This document shows, in pieces, positions 11,645 through 24,600 of a stretch of 64,000 nucleotides of DNA. Origin of the DNA: Temnothorax longispinosus (lineage: Eukaryota > Arthropoda > Insecta > Hymenoptera > Formicidae); the NCBI RefSeq assembly GCF_030848805.1, contig NC_092366.1, positions 6,935,224-6,999,223 of the forward strand, given 5' to 3'. A program made the position numbers and the translations under genes. The notes below the pieces were generated by a model. That model was not told the origin of the DNA. It saw nothing but the letters and a program-made list of their open reading frames with translations, and did not search any database. How positions within the stretch are numbered: the first letter of the stretch is position 1; the number at the start of each line of letters is the position of its first letter.

Positions 11645-13920
11645 TACGCAACAGTAACTTAAATAAAATACAAAAGGTTTTTTTTTTAATATATCTTGAA
11701 TCATCCATATTTTTTATTTTATTTCTTTAATTACGATGTAACGTTTGAATATTAATCATAGATAGCCGACAGCATGTTACGGAACAGTTTCGAAATATTT
11801 CTGTGTAATATCCAACGGTAATAATTATCGCTGCAGGTGCATCAAGAGATAGAATTTACTGTTAGGTATACATGTAATTTGATCGAGGTGTGCGATATTT
11901 ATATTTAAGCTGGTTGCGAGGGAGATGGTTGCGTTTCGTTCATCCGAGTAAATACCTTTTCTTTCTGTGCGTAAGTCCGATGTAATTTTCATCGTCTTCG
12001 CAAAGTGGATAAAGCTCCGTTCCGGCCGGTTTAGCGCGCGAATTAAATGCACCATACAGTAATCGTCGGCATGCCGACATTTTGACATTGCTATCGCGTT
12101 AATTACCTTGCCTATGCGGATATATATAAATGTGTGCTCGAAATCACCTTATTAGCGCGCGTGTAATGTCGCAGACACTGATTTTACTATTATTAAGCGC
12201 TTCATCAGGAATTATCCCGGTAACGATAGCGTGGAACAATTTCCACGTTTCGCAGAATAACCTTTGTCGCTTGATTCATTTCTGTCAGCATTGGTCTACA
12301 AAATTTTTTTAACGCTGCTACAGTGATATTTACACAGGCTTTTGCTAAATTTATAATTTTTATTTTTTACGAAATGAACAAAGTCGTATCTCAAAATCCG
12401 CAAATAGAATAATAAGACAAACGCGATTGTCTTTTCATTCAATAAATATAAATAAAAATCCGAGTTTTTTAAATTTGAAATAATAAGATAAAAATAATGA
12501 ATTTTTAAAAAGAGAATTATAATCAAAAAATATTCTGGGTTTAAATTTTATCAATGTCAAATTCAGCCTGCGAAATTAAGTGTAAATCGCTCCGTGTTTT
12601 TGCAAATTGATTTTTAAATGAATTTTGCTTGACGAATTGGATTTTGAACGTCTTTATGAGTATATAAGTGTTTAACACGCGCGGGCACGTCGCACTCCAT
12701 TGATGTCAAGACTCAATTATTTTACAGAATCATTAAGAGTATATTGATGTTAAACTGCTCGTTATCGCGTAATCGCTTTTTAATCTCGTTCGATCTACGT
12801 CGATTATAAGAACAAGAAGATTCCACGAGGACATCTTTACACAAGAGAAAATTTGTCTTCGTTAAAAGGGAATTAAGGGATTACTAATTTGATTATTAGT
12901 ACTCCAAACTTCGTCTTAGTTCACGATGTTATAAGCTACAAACGCTTAATTAATTTATAAAGCTTGAAATTGCACTTAATAACAATTTACTTGGAAACTT
13001 CAAAATTGTAGAGTATAATATCATGCGAGAAAAAGAGTTTCTAGCTTTTCCGACGGTTTCAAAATTTTAGAATAACTCAAAAAATTGCAAATATTTCGCA
13101 CGAGGATTTAAAATGCAAAAGAAACATATCGCTTTAACGCGATACATAACATTCGATTATCGGAAAACGTTGACTTTATCGGAGCACTACACGAAACTGA
13201 AACTTTTGGTACGCAATATTCCATGGCACGTGCAACAACCCGCTGGAATTTTTTGGGGAGAATTTTTCGGCGAAAAAGAGAAGAACGGCGGATTTCTTTT
13301 TTCAGGACCGTGTCTTTTTAACACCATTGACGTGCGACATTGCGACGCAATTGAATTTTCTTATCTCTCGACGCCCTTAGCAAATACCGGGCGCTATTTT
13401 GGCACATGGGGAACAGTCTTCTGGAAGCGAGAGGTTTCGGAGAAAGGAAAAGGAGAAAGAACAGCACCGAGATAGGTTTAAGCGAAATTGGTTTTGGTCC
13501 GGACGTCTTCGAATGTTGCCGAGGGGTAGAGACGTCTTTAGCTGGGTAACGAGATTGCCGCGACGTGTTTCAGGCACACACGATACGTACTGTTACGTCC
13601 CCTTTGAGCGAGACTTGTTGGACGCGCGCGAGTTGCGCGGATGTAATACTTGTACGCGACCAGAGACATATCATCGTGTATTCACATGTGTGCGTCCAAC
13701 GACGCATACCAGACAAATAGAACACGACGTATGAAGAAACACATACGCTGCTTTTGGTAATTTAACTTGAGAAACCCGACGGACCAAGCGCTTTAGGCCA
13801 AGCCTAAAAAATTATATACACTAGTTTCATACTTCTCTAGGAACAGTCAGAAAATTATCCCTTTAAATTTTAAATAATCCAAATTCGAATGGATTCGAAT
13901 GTCGAAGAGTTAAACTGCCA

Positions 13921-13982
13921 TGTTATATTTACATGTGTTATATTTACATAATACATGTGTAAACTGTTATATTTACATGTGA
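13921..13982. repeat. Short tandem repeat of tgttatatttacatg
   Basis: The 15-base unit occurs at 13921-13935 and 13936-13950, then again at about 13965-13979 after a 14-base spacer that itself contains acatgtgtaa. It is a small AT-rich minisatellite without visible function. Confidence 0.7.
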
Positions 13983-14902
13983 ACGCACGTTTATCGAATA
14001 TTAAAATTATGAGTTAAGAAAAGCTTATATAAAATTATATGTTTACTAATTAGATCGGAAGCAGAGCGATCGCCAGATTGTTTTAGGTGCATTGGGTGCA
14101 TTAATTTAATAGTAATAATTGTATAATTTCTTCCTTCATTAATTGATTAAAGCAATGGAATTCTTCGAAAAGCGCAATGTTTTACGTTAATTTGAAATGC
14201 TCGGATATCTGAGGGTTAAATAACGGGATGTCCAGAGGGATTAACCAGAAGCGAAGCTGAATCTAATTTGCACGGTGGCGTTCGGTGGTGTTCCTTTTTG
14301 GACGCGCGCGCGTCTCTATTGTACGCCGGGTCGTGTCCGGATTGCAATCCACGAAGCACTTCTTATCAAAGTGGAAGGACGCGACACTCACACGTGCCGC
14401 GTTGTAATTATCTCGACATACGATCGATGCAAATACAAATGCAAACACACACATACGCGCTATACGTTACTCTTACATAGCCGCAGCAAATTACATCGCG
14501 CGGGCGCTCGCGGCACTCGCGGAATTCAGAGGAATGCCCTCGTCTGTGCCAGCAGCGATAGAGCGAATAAAGTGTCGGACGTAATAACGTTTTGCGGGGT
14601 ACGGCGTGTCTGCCTATTGCCCCTCTGCCGCCCGTGCAATTCGCTGCAAAAAGTCGGCAAGCGGAACCATGAGCCGGGATATCTGCAACGCGAGAATTCG
14701 ACGAACGAGAGTGACTTGCACGGCCTATAAAGGACATCGTGGAAAAATACGTAACATAACGTTTATACACACATTTGTCTTTTTCGAGACACCCATTCTT
14801 TGAAATTTCAAAATTAATTTGAAGAGTTTAATCCAAATTACTATTTTAATCATTATTTTCGAAAGTAGAAAATACGTCGACTCTTTGAATATTGTTACTC
14901 AT

Positions 14903-14904
14903 AT

Positions 14905-14940
<36 letters not shown>
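14903..14940. repeat. TG microsatellite
   Basis: A tgtgta lead-in is followed by about 15 uninterrupted GT units. It is a simple sequence repeat, and reading frames across it are spurious. Confidence 0.9.
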
Positions 14941-14942
<2 letters not shown>

Positions 14943-17423
14943 CCAATACGATGTGCGCTCCAGGGGATTTAATCTGCAATCTTTTGAATGGAAATGGTCG
15001 CGTGATATTTTTCGATTAGATATTGGCACGGATTTGCACCTCACTCACACATTAACGGCTATTAATAGCGTATTCCATGTCACAAATTAATTTTCGTCGA
15101 TACTCGAAAAGCGAACTCGTGGATAATATCTCGGTAATTTAATCATTTTAATACAGGAAAATCGTAATTCATTCGTAATTTAGATGAGTGCATCTCATCA
15201 TCGTGTCATTCAGTTGATCGTAAAAATTGTAAATTATTTTAATAAGCGAAATGCAATTCAATCGAGTTGCATTATCTGCATACGGCGCTTTTTCGTAAAA
15301 GCGGAAATATCTAATTTCCTTGGAGAAAGGGAAAGGTCGATCTAAAATGTCGCGCGCACACTTTTTCCTCCCAGGATACGACATGATTTCTAATCCATCG
15401 ATGGACCGACTGGTGCGAGATGAATTATATACGACACAATGTGCTGCTCTCGAGGAAAGGCATACACGCGAAACGCAGGCGACGTTAACGCGGCCAATAT
15501 CGCGGCGCGCTGCGCAACAAAGCGAGATGAGCGTGTCGATATTTCGAAGCGGCGCGCGGCGTCCCGGTATGTCGATACACCGATAATATATCGGTAGATT
15601 GATATCCATGCGGCCCCGAATATTCCAGCGGGGCTGGGATGGTATAGCGGGCGGGTCGTCGCACGCGGATGATATTCGTATTTTATGCACTATCGCGCGC
15701 ACTCCATTTCACGCGTTTCCTGCACGGAGGTGAGTCGGTGCTTCTGATCGATGGGATAGAGGCGCATTCGTGTCGCACCACACACGCCTTCCATCTTCGG
15801 TTGCGGTCCAGATATGTGACAGCCGCATGACAATTTCTTTTACCCCTTGAATCCGCCGCGCGGATCCCACTTCTTTATTCTTCTCTTTGATTCGAGTTCG
15901 AACATATGTATATGTTTGGCATTATATAAAAATCTCCTGAACAAGCACTCGCGTTTGTCCACATCCCGTTGAACGTATTGATTTTACAACTGCCTAATTT
16001 TATATTTTATTGTTATTTTATTTTAAATAATATCGCTAGCTTTGACTCTTACAAATTAGTGATTTTAATTTGTTAATACCGTTCTATTGATTTTTTGTTT
16101 CTTATGTGTACGTACTGTATGTACATTATAGTAATTAATTGATATCGACAAATAGGAAATTTTAACTGTTACATTGGAAATTAGTTGATTCTTTTTTAAA
16201 CGAAAATTTGAATGAATAATTTATTGCTTCTTTTAGAAGAAATTACAAAATCTGATATTAAATCTGAATAACAAAGTTCATCTTTATTTTGATTGAAGAA
16301 ATTATAAATTTACTCCCAGATGTATATAGTCACGTAATTTTAGTAAATAAAAAAGTGGGAATAAATTACCTTGTTTCTTTCGGTTTATTTCTCGATTTTT
16401 TAAAATCATACGGAAAATTTTCTTGAATTTTCAAAACGCTGTTGCATTTTTATCGGAACATAAACATTTGATAAAGAACAATGGCAAGAAGACTAAATCA
16501 ATTCAAATTGATTTCTCGATTAAATTAAATTTTATTCCCCAAATAATCGTTATAAACTCAAACAGTCGACGCATGATAATAGCTCGTTCATTAAAATCAA
16601 TTCGGAATATGAGGAACAAAACATATCCCGTATGTATATTCATTTTACGAATATTAAATATTTTGTGGTGGCGAGACACACGATGTGGCTGGCAAATCTC
16701 GGTGCTTATTTTTTTCACGACGTACGCCGAGTGTGGGCATACGAACACAATGGTTTTGTATTTACACACAGTTACCTGCTTGCTTCGCCATTTTAATGGT
16801 GAGATTCTCGAGCGAGCAGCTCCGTCTAACGCGTTATTATCTCTCGAGACGCGACGAGTGCTATGAGAAGTCAAACAGTTATTCTCCGCGATGGTTAAAA
16901 TTAATGATTATCAAACCGTGAACTTAACTAATTTTATCATTGATGTGTCATGCGCGTAAAACAATAGCTCTTTAACAATTTACTCTTCCGTTCACGTACG
17001 ATTAAAATTGGGAGTTCCATATAAAGTGCCGTTGGATTATTATATTCCGACGCGATAAATGTATGTGTGTGTCTAGTTAAGTTCAATTTATTCAAGGATA
17101 GGTTTAGAAACTTGCAAACATCACTCAGGTTCTTAAGACTGGGATTGAATAGGCGATTGCAGATACTGAGGACACAATGTCGCAAGAGTACAAGTTTGGA
17201 GACAAGGTAAGAACAAGCGAGAACAAGATGGATGTAACGGTAACGCGATGTGATCGATGAGATCCATAGATGTCCGAGATATAGCGTAGCGTATAATAAA
17301 AAGGAGGACTTATTCGACTTGTAAATAATAAATGAATAGTAGACGAGTGCGCTAACAGGACACCGACTAATTCATCACGGTGGTTGACATTGAAAAAAGA
17401 AGAAGAATAAAATAGAACGAACG

Positions 17424-17471
17424 CGAGAGAGAGAGAGAGAGAGAGAGAGAAGAAGAAGAAGAAGAAGAGAG
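17424..17471. repeat. GA microsatellite grading into GAA triplets
   Basis: About 13 GA units (17425-17450) run directly into aga/gaa triplets up to about 17470. The compound structure suggests slippage-driven growth. Frames across it are low complexity. Confidence 0.9.
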
Positions 17472-20400
17472 AAAAAGAGAATGGAACTAACGAACGTGTA
17501 ACTATGCGCTGAGAGAAACAAGGCGCGATTTCCGCTTCTATTGTAATTGTCGGTCCTCCGGCACGCGTTTCTCTTTAGCCTCCGGTAAACGAGAACCGTT
17601 GGCATGTCTCGTTACACTAGTTTAGTGTTTTAATCATACAGTACCGACCGGTAATTCGCGAAAGTGCACATTAATTGAATCACTCATTTGAGAAAAATCC
17701 GACGAAACCGTTAGAAGATATCAAGAAAATTCTTAATGACTCTTAAAAAAGTGTTACTTTTCATACATAAATAATTTTTAGATAACTTTTGAGAAGATGG
17801 AACTGCAACTTTTCCGAAAGACGACATTTTGTGTCAAACGATCTATTAAATTGAAGTTTAACGAAGATCCGGAAAAGCGGAGGATATTGATCGGAGGACT
17901 GGTATAGGATATCAGGAAATTCTCAATTCTACTCGCGTAGCAATAGCGTCGGTCTTTATCGTCTTCAGTGTCGAAGTTTGCGAAATTTCGGTTGAGATCG
18001 CGATACGCGAGATCGGAATGCGCGTGCCTCCTTCGCGCATGGAGGCGCGATAAACTTGGACGAATCTTTCCAGATTCTTCTTCCTTGTCGAACGCGCTCC
18101 CGCTCCCGTGACTCGGAAACTCGGCGAAAGTTTCCCCAACTATCGCGTGCCATTCCATCTTCCCGGTGACCGAGTTCGCGTTTGAATTTGCAGGTTCGTT
18201 CGCCCGATCGCTGGAATCGATAACTTACAATTGGGACAGGGTTTGAGAGAAAGAATATACATACGCACGTGGATAGGCAACCAAAATGTCGCGGTTAACG
18301 ATAAGATAGTGGCTACCTCAAATCGAGAAATATTGTAGGTATACCGAATAGTGAAAAAATACATACTTAGACTTGAGAAACATATCGAGAATTTGAAAAT
18401 AAAGAATCATTTTCTTTGATTATAAATTTTACTTTAATAAAAATTTTATGTGATACGAAAAGAAGTTAACGTTGAACATTAATATATGAACAAGAAACTT
18501 CTTTTGATATTTCTGTCAAAGAAAAATTGGCTCTAAAGTTCACTCGACTATATGAGTATACCAGTTTTCCAAAATGGTTTTTATAAGAAAAGAACCATAA
18601 TAATGTTAGAAACGAGGTCGCGTCACGCGTTATAAGCTTTCAGAGCGTAGAAAATATGCTAAGCATTTTCATCCGGTTAATGTGGTGTAAAAGGATTTAA
18701 TATAATCTGTCGAACGATGCGATATATGCATTACGATTTTTAATTGCTACATGATGGGAAAATTACGCAAATTAGAAAATCTGTGTTAAAGATTTTCTCC
18801 TATCGCATCTCAGCTCCTCGAAAAAATATGAAAATCAAAAGAATAATTTTGTAGTCGATAAATGATTGAAGATAAATTTCGGAATCTAAATTTCAGAAAT
18901 GTAATAACATTATTCTTTATCAAAATTCAAATAAACTTTGACTGTTTAGATTGTAACTGGGAAATGTGAGGATAAAGATATCTGGTATCACGGACTGAAA
19001 ACGTGCGACGAATATCTCGAAGTTTTTTTTGTCGTGGAAACCAGTTTAAAATCGAAGATCTTATTTCTAAATTGTCTTAAAAAAAGGAGATTGATAAAAT
19101 TAATTATAGATATTTTAATATAAAATATATGTAAATGTGCAGTGTATATAATACAGTAAATATACTTGTACATATATGTGTGTATAGATTAATGTATAAT
19201 TATATATTAATTCAGTAAAAGATTAATTTATAATGATATGATATATAGGAATAATATGATATAGGATTCAAGACAGTTTTGAACCGAAAGCTCTCTAATT
19301 CTGATCAAAGATTCAGATGAAAGATGGCTTTCGCTCCGATCTGGGGCACCCCATTTTGATCGATTAATCTCAGAACTCGTAGTACTTTGGCCAAATTTCC
19401 GCTTTTATCAAGTTATCGGTCGAGGATGGCCATTTTTCATGTATATATAGCGAACAAACTTTACTTGGCGCATCGCGCGTCACCACTGTATTTTGACGTC
19501 GCGTGGCGACTCGACCGAATGATATTAATGGCAATTCGCAGCTCGCGGATAAGCGCCACTTTTTTGATTAATCGAGATGAGATCCGCCGTCGCGCCGCGA
19601 GAACTTCCGCCGCGGGAAAAACTTTCGAGCTGATTTATCGTTCTCTGCCGGACAGGAGCATTCCACGATTTAAGGAACTTAAGATTTTCTTACTTCTCTA
19701 TTCGGTGAACCAAATATATAGGGCGTCCAAAATCAATTGAATTATACTTCGATCCGTAAATACCTCGGCTAATTTATCTCTTGGCCATCGGAGAGATGCA
19801 GAAACGTTAGAAAATCGTATGGAGAAGCACGCTTAATCGAGATTTTCCCGAAAAAAAGTTGTTCCTGCCGAGAGATTGAAAAATGATAAGGAATTCTTAA
19901 AATTGATTTCAAAGGTCGGTTAAAGTATCCGTTTTCATTTTACAATTTCTTTAAAATTCTTTAAAATAAAGAACTTGCTTCGATCATTCGACGTTTCCGA
20001 AAGAATCAATTTTATCTCCAAAATGATATTTTTAATAGTACATTGGTCGAATATCTAGATTATTCGTTAGATTTTCGAGATAAAGGCGGATATATTTGCG
20101 TTAATACGTGCAAAATTTGTTGATTTTCTATGCCGATGGAGCGTTATCTCGCGGCAAATCGGCCATCTAAAGCTGCTTAAAGGATTTTCACGCGCATTAA
20201 CGCGCATAGATAATTCATACACTCTATCGGACCGGTTCAAAACAATATCAGCGGCCATAGCGAAGTTTGTAAATTCATTAACAAACCATCTTATCGTTCA
20301 TTCAGCGCAACTTATACGAAGGACGCTTTTATTCAGAGGATGCGATTTTCGTGATAACCTTTGACATATATTCTACAATTCTACATCAATACAATCATAT

Positions 20401-21173
20401 TTCAATTTACAAACATTTTATTATAGCGTTTCCGCTATGAAATACTAGTTACAGTGTTTTTCTTTTATTTGGGAAAGTAACGTTACTTTGTGAACAAAGT
20501 TTCGTAAATTCTTACCCATGGCAGGCGAATCTAATGGATTCAGAAACTACCGCTTGATTAGCGATTCACAAGGCGCGACGAATGAAATTCTGTCTTTCTG
20601 CATAAGAGAAACAAGATTTAGCTTGCAAATAAGTTTGGTAAGCCGGCTGGTCTTACGTGACGTTGGTTGAAAATTACTTCATTTAAGATCTCAACTCTAG
20701 AAAATAGCGTACATCATTAAAATTCAGGGGTATGTATAATAATGCTGAATTTTCCAGCACTTTCCCAATTATTTCTCAACGCACATTTTAACTCGTTCTT
20801 GAAATTAAATTACTACAAACATATAGCTCCGTTGCGCAAAATTTCTTAACAAGAGTATTTTTTGCTTCAAATACATTAAAATTGTTTTTGAAAGATCGTT
20901 CAATTTTACATATCGTTATAGGGTTAATATTGCTGCGATTAGTATTATGTGGTTAATGTAGTAAACCTCCAAACTTTTCGTAACTCTCGATACACAATTG
21001 TATCGTACTACACGATAATGCTTTCGGTCGATTCAATGATTCGCAAACAATGATACCGCTCTATCCGCGGCGGCGTAAGCCAGCATCCGCTGGTGCGAAT
21101 GCATTATGCATGAACCACCCAGCGGGGAACGGCGTCGTGAAAGGGTTGCTCTTTGCGCGCGATGGATTACTTA

Positions 21174-21240
21174 TATGAGCGCGAAATAAATTCAAATAAA
21201 GACTCTTTGAAAACGCGTCGAAAGCAATCCGCTAGAATAG
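21174..21240 (+). repeat. Diverged direct repeat, copy 1
   Basis: This segment, starting tatgagcgcgaaataaattc, is matched by 21618-21686 in the same orientation. Both share the order tatgagcgcg, ataaattc, aataaag, gcgtcgaaagc and a final gaata, at roughly 80 percent identity by eye. The copies are 444 bases apart and flank the polypurine tract at 21236-21450. This could be an old local duplication or two members of a dispersed family. Confidence 0.7.
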
Positions 21241-21450
21241 AAGAAGAGAGAAAGGGTGAACAATGAGAAGATAAAAAAAATGAGAGGACTTGGAGAGAAA
21301 AAGAAGAAAACATGAAAAATAGGGAGAAACGATTAGAGAAAAAAGAGAGAGAGGAAAGCAGGGAGAGAGAGAGAGAGAGAAAGATGAAGCGAGTAAAATA
21401 GAGAGAAACGTGAAGAAATGGAAAACGAATGAGAGATTGAGGGCAAAGGA
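21236..21450. repeat. Long polypurine tract (about 210 bp)
   Basis: The + strand is overwhelmingly A and G for about 210 bases, with an embedded GA microsatellite near 21360-21381. The tract lies between the two copies of a direct repeat. Purine-rich mirror sequence can form triplex DNA and can be a GAGA-factor target. The 80-99-codon frames on the minus strand are serine/phenylalanine/leucine-rich composition artefacts. Confidence 0.75.
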
Positions 21451-21494
21451 ATTCGAATATTACCATCTTTTGTGGTGAAAGGAAAAAGGAACAG

Positions 21495-21526
21495 TTTCCT
21501 TAGCGAAAACATTCTCGCTAAGGAAA
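21495..21526. other. Perfect 12-bp stem-loop
   Basis: tttccttagcga at 21495-21506 is the exact reverse complement of tcgctaaggaaa at 21515-21526, with an 8-base loop. The stem is too short for a microRNA precursor. It could be a binding site or chance. Confidence 0.6.
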
Positions 21527-21617
21527 ATTCGATCTCGAATTCAGATAAAGAATTTGCTATCCTGGAAAAGGGCATGTATATATACGTTTGACGCGAGATG
21601 ATAGCGCGATCGCTTGG

Positions 21618-21686
21618 TATGAGCGCGAGATAAATTCGAATAAAGGTTTCTTAAAGGAGCGTCGAAAGCGATTCGGCGTCGAATAA
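21618..21686 (+). repeat. Diverged direct repeat, copy 2
   Basis: This is the partner of 21174-21240, in the same orientation. It has several substitutions (for example gcgagataaattcg for gcgaaataaattca) and a small insertion near the end. The divergence implies an old event. Confidence 0.7.
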
Positions 21687-21689
21687 AAC

Positions 21690-24600
21690 AGAGCGGAATT
21701 ACCGCGGCTAATCGAGTTTCTCACACTTCCTCTCCTTCCTCTCTCTTTCTACTCTCTCGCTTTCTGAACGGGAAAGCTTCCGATGGCAGCGAGCGGTAAT
21801 TTCCTGGAGTGAAAAATCAAAGCGATTGAGTTCCTTTCGCGGCGCTCTTATAAATGCTCTCGTCGCTCGGCATTGAACTTGCATTAACGCGATTAGAACG
21901 ACCGAGAAGAAGGAGGAAGAGAGCTTTCTTTCCGCTTTTGTTTGTTCCTTTCGTTATTTAACGCACGATTAATCCACTGCAGAGAGAAACCGCGAAGTCT
22001 GCGAACACACAGAGTATCTCGAAATTGGTAGAAAGCGGGCACGTATGTCTCGTGAAGTTTAATGTCTTTTTCTGAGTAAAGTTTTAAAGTACTAAGAGTT
22101 TCTGAATTAACAGCCATGGGAAACAAAGAACGTTGCGCAATTAGTTCTTATTTTTCTTTGGTATGTAAAATTATTTCGTAAAAAAAATTTATATATATAC
22201 GCAATCTTAAACCACACAAAATATTTGAATTTTATACATACACTCAAGTTGTAAATTTAAAAAATTTTGTTATTAAGGCTCTTTGGTAATTTAGTAATCT
22301 CTGAAAATCCGGATTAATCCGGATTAAAACAAAATTGTGTTAAAAAAGTGCGTTTTTACTTTAATTCCGTTGATTAAATTTTTAGTAGTTTTTATGTTCT
22401 CATGTTATACTTGTATATCTCTATAAAATATAATAGTTGCACAATATTAACACAAATATAAATGATAAATTAATACGATAAAAAAATGGTTTTTGCCAAA
22501 TAAATTTCGCAATTTTGTACACTGCGAAATATTAATATTACACGATTGTGATGACTCATTGTTATTTCTTTTAAAAATACAGTTTCTGATAAATTAGAAA
22601 GTGTCTTTTACAAAAGTTATTTGCCTTTTATTTTAGTAAAAACTTTAAAGTAGTAAGTCGAATATTATTAATTACCAACATTGGTTCATGTATCTTGCTA
22701 CAATTTTTTATTTTATATATCTATTAACTTTAACATTTAATTTCAACTTATAACTATGTTTTGCACATATCAGAAATTTTGTCAAGCAGATTTTTTCTAT
22801 AATTTCCGGAGAAAGAAATAAATATGCTAAATCGAAATGCTTTAGTATTCACGTGTATTTATATGCAGAGAATAATTAATAATGAGATAATTTGACAAAA
22901 CGATTTTTGATAATAAGAAGACAGGTGCAAGTGTCCCGATTTTATTCTCTTTGCGAATTGGAAGGTTCCTGAGTTTTCTCGCCAATTGTCCGAGTACAGC
23001 GCGGAGAAATGTGGTCGCCCAAACAGTCCCGCAGACAAATGGACCTCAGCGGCAGCCGCGGAAACTGGATAGCGGGAAAAGGAAGAAAATAGGGAAGGAA
23101 AGAAAGGGGTGCTCGTGAAGAAGGGGTTATTAATCGGCGTAACGACGACGGGCAGACGTTGGCGCTTGTCGTCGGTAGCTAAAAATATTTTTCCCCAAGA
23201 ATAAACGTCGGTCGAAAGACGAGGACGAGGGGAGGAGGGACGAAGACGTTCGTTCTTTCGACGATACGGTCGTGACCGGTCACGGCCTCTCGACCACCGA
23301 AATGAGATTATTTTTCAACTCGCTAGACTCTTTTTCTTTTCTCCGAGCGTAGTAAATATTCCTTCCCTCTTGCTCGCTTCGAAATACAAGAGCGTTTAGT
23401 GAGAAGTAACGAGCTGAGCTCGAATAACGAGTTGAGCTCGTACACCTGTTCGGTTCGGTTGTGTGTACAACCGCTCTTAATCCTCCGCGAGTCCGCTCGA
23501 AAATAGCCGCTCGTTCGTGGACCAAACGTGATTCTCGCAATATTTTCCTCCGGGGATATAATAGATTATTTACGAGTATTATGAGAAATCTGGCGACGAT
23601 CTCGTCTCGTCAAAGAGCATGTCGGATAATACTTTTATATCCTTCTTTTCTTTGTCGTTTTTGTAAGGCTACCGTTTTGTTGAAAGTTCTAAAAGTTTCG
23701 GGAGAAAGATAAACCGTGCGATGAGTTATTCCGAGCTCTTTGTGGATCGTAACGGTGGATAACACGGTGGTTCGTTAATGAGAAATCGAGCCGGCGATCG
23801 ATAGGGGTCTCTTAGCGAGACGGTAGAAATCGCCGACTGAGCAAACCGATTCGGAATAATCAATCGAACGGAAGTGGACCTAATGTAAACCTAGACGTAG
23901 CTGCCTTGAACCAACACGGGTGGTATTCCAGGCTCGTCTTGTTCGGCCATCGTCATTTGTCGTCTCATCGATCGACTGGTGATCGTGCGCCCTCGGAAAC
24001 ACTTCTCGTTCTTCGCAGAAGAAAATCTGTCTCCCTATAATCAACAAAATGAAATTTTACCGCCCCGCCCAGGCAATTATGATGCGATATCATGCAACAA
24101 CATAGTTTTAAATGTATGGCGTATAATAAGGAATATAAAAATCTATATTATCGAAATAAAAAAATAGTTATAATTGAGAAAAATTGTTAGTTTTTTATAA
24201 TTCTTATTATAAATAATTACAGAAAAATGATGTTCAAAAAATAGAGAAAAACTACTTGCAAATATAAAATAATATAAAAATATATTTTTTCCATAAACTT
24301 TAAATTTTAAATATCAATTTTTATAAATTGACTATTTTTAGGAGGATCTAAATTAAGTCTTGATTTACTAATATCAATTAGAGTTAAATATTTCGCTGCT
24401 AGAAAAGTATTATGCGAAATTTGGAAATACACAATAATTAGATCGCATTTTACTCCGTAATAATTATTGTCAAGCAAGAATTAATTTTAGCGACATACCA
24501 TTACAAGAGAACTTTTCGTAAAATATTTTGTTTCTGCACTTTTGCCGATTCAATTGTGCGAGGTACAACGAAGAGGTGTACCCTATAAATTTTTTCCCTA

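Larger units (their letters stand above)
11647..21172. other. Non-genic stretch with simple repeats
   Basis: No gene is supported. Contents include a short tandem repeat at 13921-13982, a TG microsatellite at 14903-14940, a GA/GAA microsatellite at 17424-17471, and AT-rich sequence around 16000-16420 and 18400-19260. Open frames of up to 177 codons near 15169-15702 and 120-150 codons near 14275-14770 lie in CpG-rich sequence, overlap frames on the other strand and show no domain I recognise. Confidence 0.5.

Noticed and set aside
15169..15702. A 177-codon minus-strand open frame
   Set aside because: No domain or splice context was recognised, and it overlaps an 88-codon frame on the other strand in GC-rich sequence.
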